Shown: piece by piece, positions 4,988-5,170 of the stretch
Numbering within the stretch: position 1 is the first letter of the stretch
Layout of the letters: each line of letters begins with the position of its first letter
Source of the DNA: an uncultured Propionibacteriaceae bacterium
GTDB lineage: Bacteria > Actinomycetota > Actinomycetes > Propionibacteriales > Propionibacteriaceae
Direction of reading: 5' to 3'
Assembly: GCA_936941515.1 (NCBI GenBank)
Contig: CAKZJI010000365.1
Coordinates: forward strand, 1 to 5,170
DNA length: 5,170 nucleotides
The notes under the pieces: generated by a model
Told to the model about the DNA's origin: nothing
Seen by the model: the letters and a program-made list of their open reading frames with translations, nothing else
Database searches by the model: none
Translations under genes and position numbers: made by a program

Positions 4988-5170
4988 ATGGCAACTCACA
5001 AGCTTGCGGCCACCACCCGCACTGAGTTCGGCAAGGGCGCGGCCCGTAGGCTGCGTCGCGCTGAGCAGGTTCCCGGCGTCATCTACGGTGAGGGCTCCGA
5101 GCCACTTCACATCAGCCTGCCCGGCCGTGAGACGTTCCTGCTGCTCCGTGAGGCCGACCTGGTCCTTGAG
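4988..5170 (+). CDS. rplY: 50S ribosomal protein L25 / general stress protein Ctc, N-terminal part
   Basis: The first 61 codons are present before the window ends. The protein binds 5S rRNA in the large ribosomal subunit. The family N-terminus is clear: an early R-T-E-F-GKGAARRLRR run (residues 11-24), then VPGVIYG (28-34), matching the 'GKGaaRrLRr.g.vPaViYG' core of L25/Ctc. In actinobacteria the full protein is usually the longer Ctc form of about 200 residues with an extra C-terminal domain, but that part lies beyond the edge. It is transcribed divergently from the redox operon across a 200-bp signal-rich intergenic region. Confidence 0.93.
   Translation, partial: MATHKLAATTRTEFGKGAARRLRRAEQVPGVIYGEGSEPLHISLPGRETFLLLREADLVLE

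Overview
The window is high-GC DNA with GC-ending codons, strong AGGAGG-type ribosome sites, tightly overlapping genes and GTG/TTG starts. This suggests a chromosomal segment of an actinobacterium. A Propionibacteriaceae-like host is a guess from overall gene style and is not proven. No tRNA, rRNA, CRISPR, insertion sequence or prophage signal was seen.

Left part (1-1590, + strand): the tail of what is probably a GntR/YtrA-type repressor runs by an ATGA overlap into an ABC transporter ATPase. That gene overlaps an ABC-2 type membrane subunit. The membrane gene has an excellent ribosome site and ATG at 916, but codon 9 is TGA. The remaining frame restarts at ATG 958, so the gene is either freshly damaged or made by reinitiation. 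A strong hairpin that includes the end of this gene closes the operon.

Middle (1608-2243, + strand): a single histidine phosphatase gene. It appears to have its own -10 element placed so that the transcript would be leaderless. It converges on the next operon, and a small hairpin covers both stop codons.

Right part (4787 down to 2249, - strand): a three-gene operon with GTGA and TTGA stop/start overlaps. It encodes (1) a six-helix ferric-reductase-like haem protein fused to an FAD/NAD(P)H reductase module, (2) a secreted or membrane-tethered small FMN-binding protein carrying the DxxSGAT flavinylation motif, and (3) a short ApbE-type flavin transferase. Together they make a plausible electron export route: NAD(P)H to FAD to haem to an extracytoplasmic protein-bound FMN, with ApbE attaching the FMN. 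Gene sets of this general type (flavinylated proteins with ferric-reductase-like membrane partners) are described in the literature. The final acceptor cannot be read from this window.

A 200-bp divergent intergenic region (4788-4987) separates this operon from the start of the ribosomal protein L25 (Ctc) gene, which runs off the right edge. The region is unusually rich in signals: a perfect 16-bp palindrome, three CCTGTG repeats spaced 11 and 22 bp apart, a candidate L25 promoter, and a perfect DnaA-box consensus just before the L25 ribosome site.
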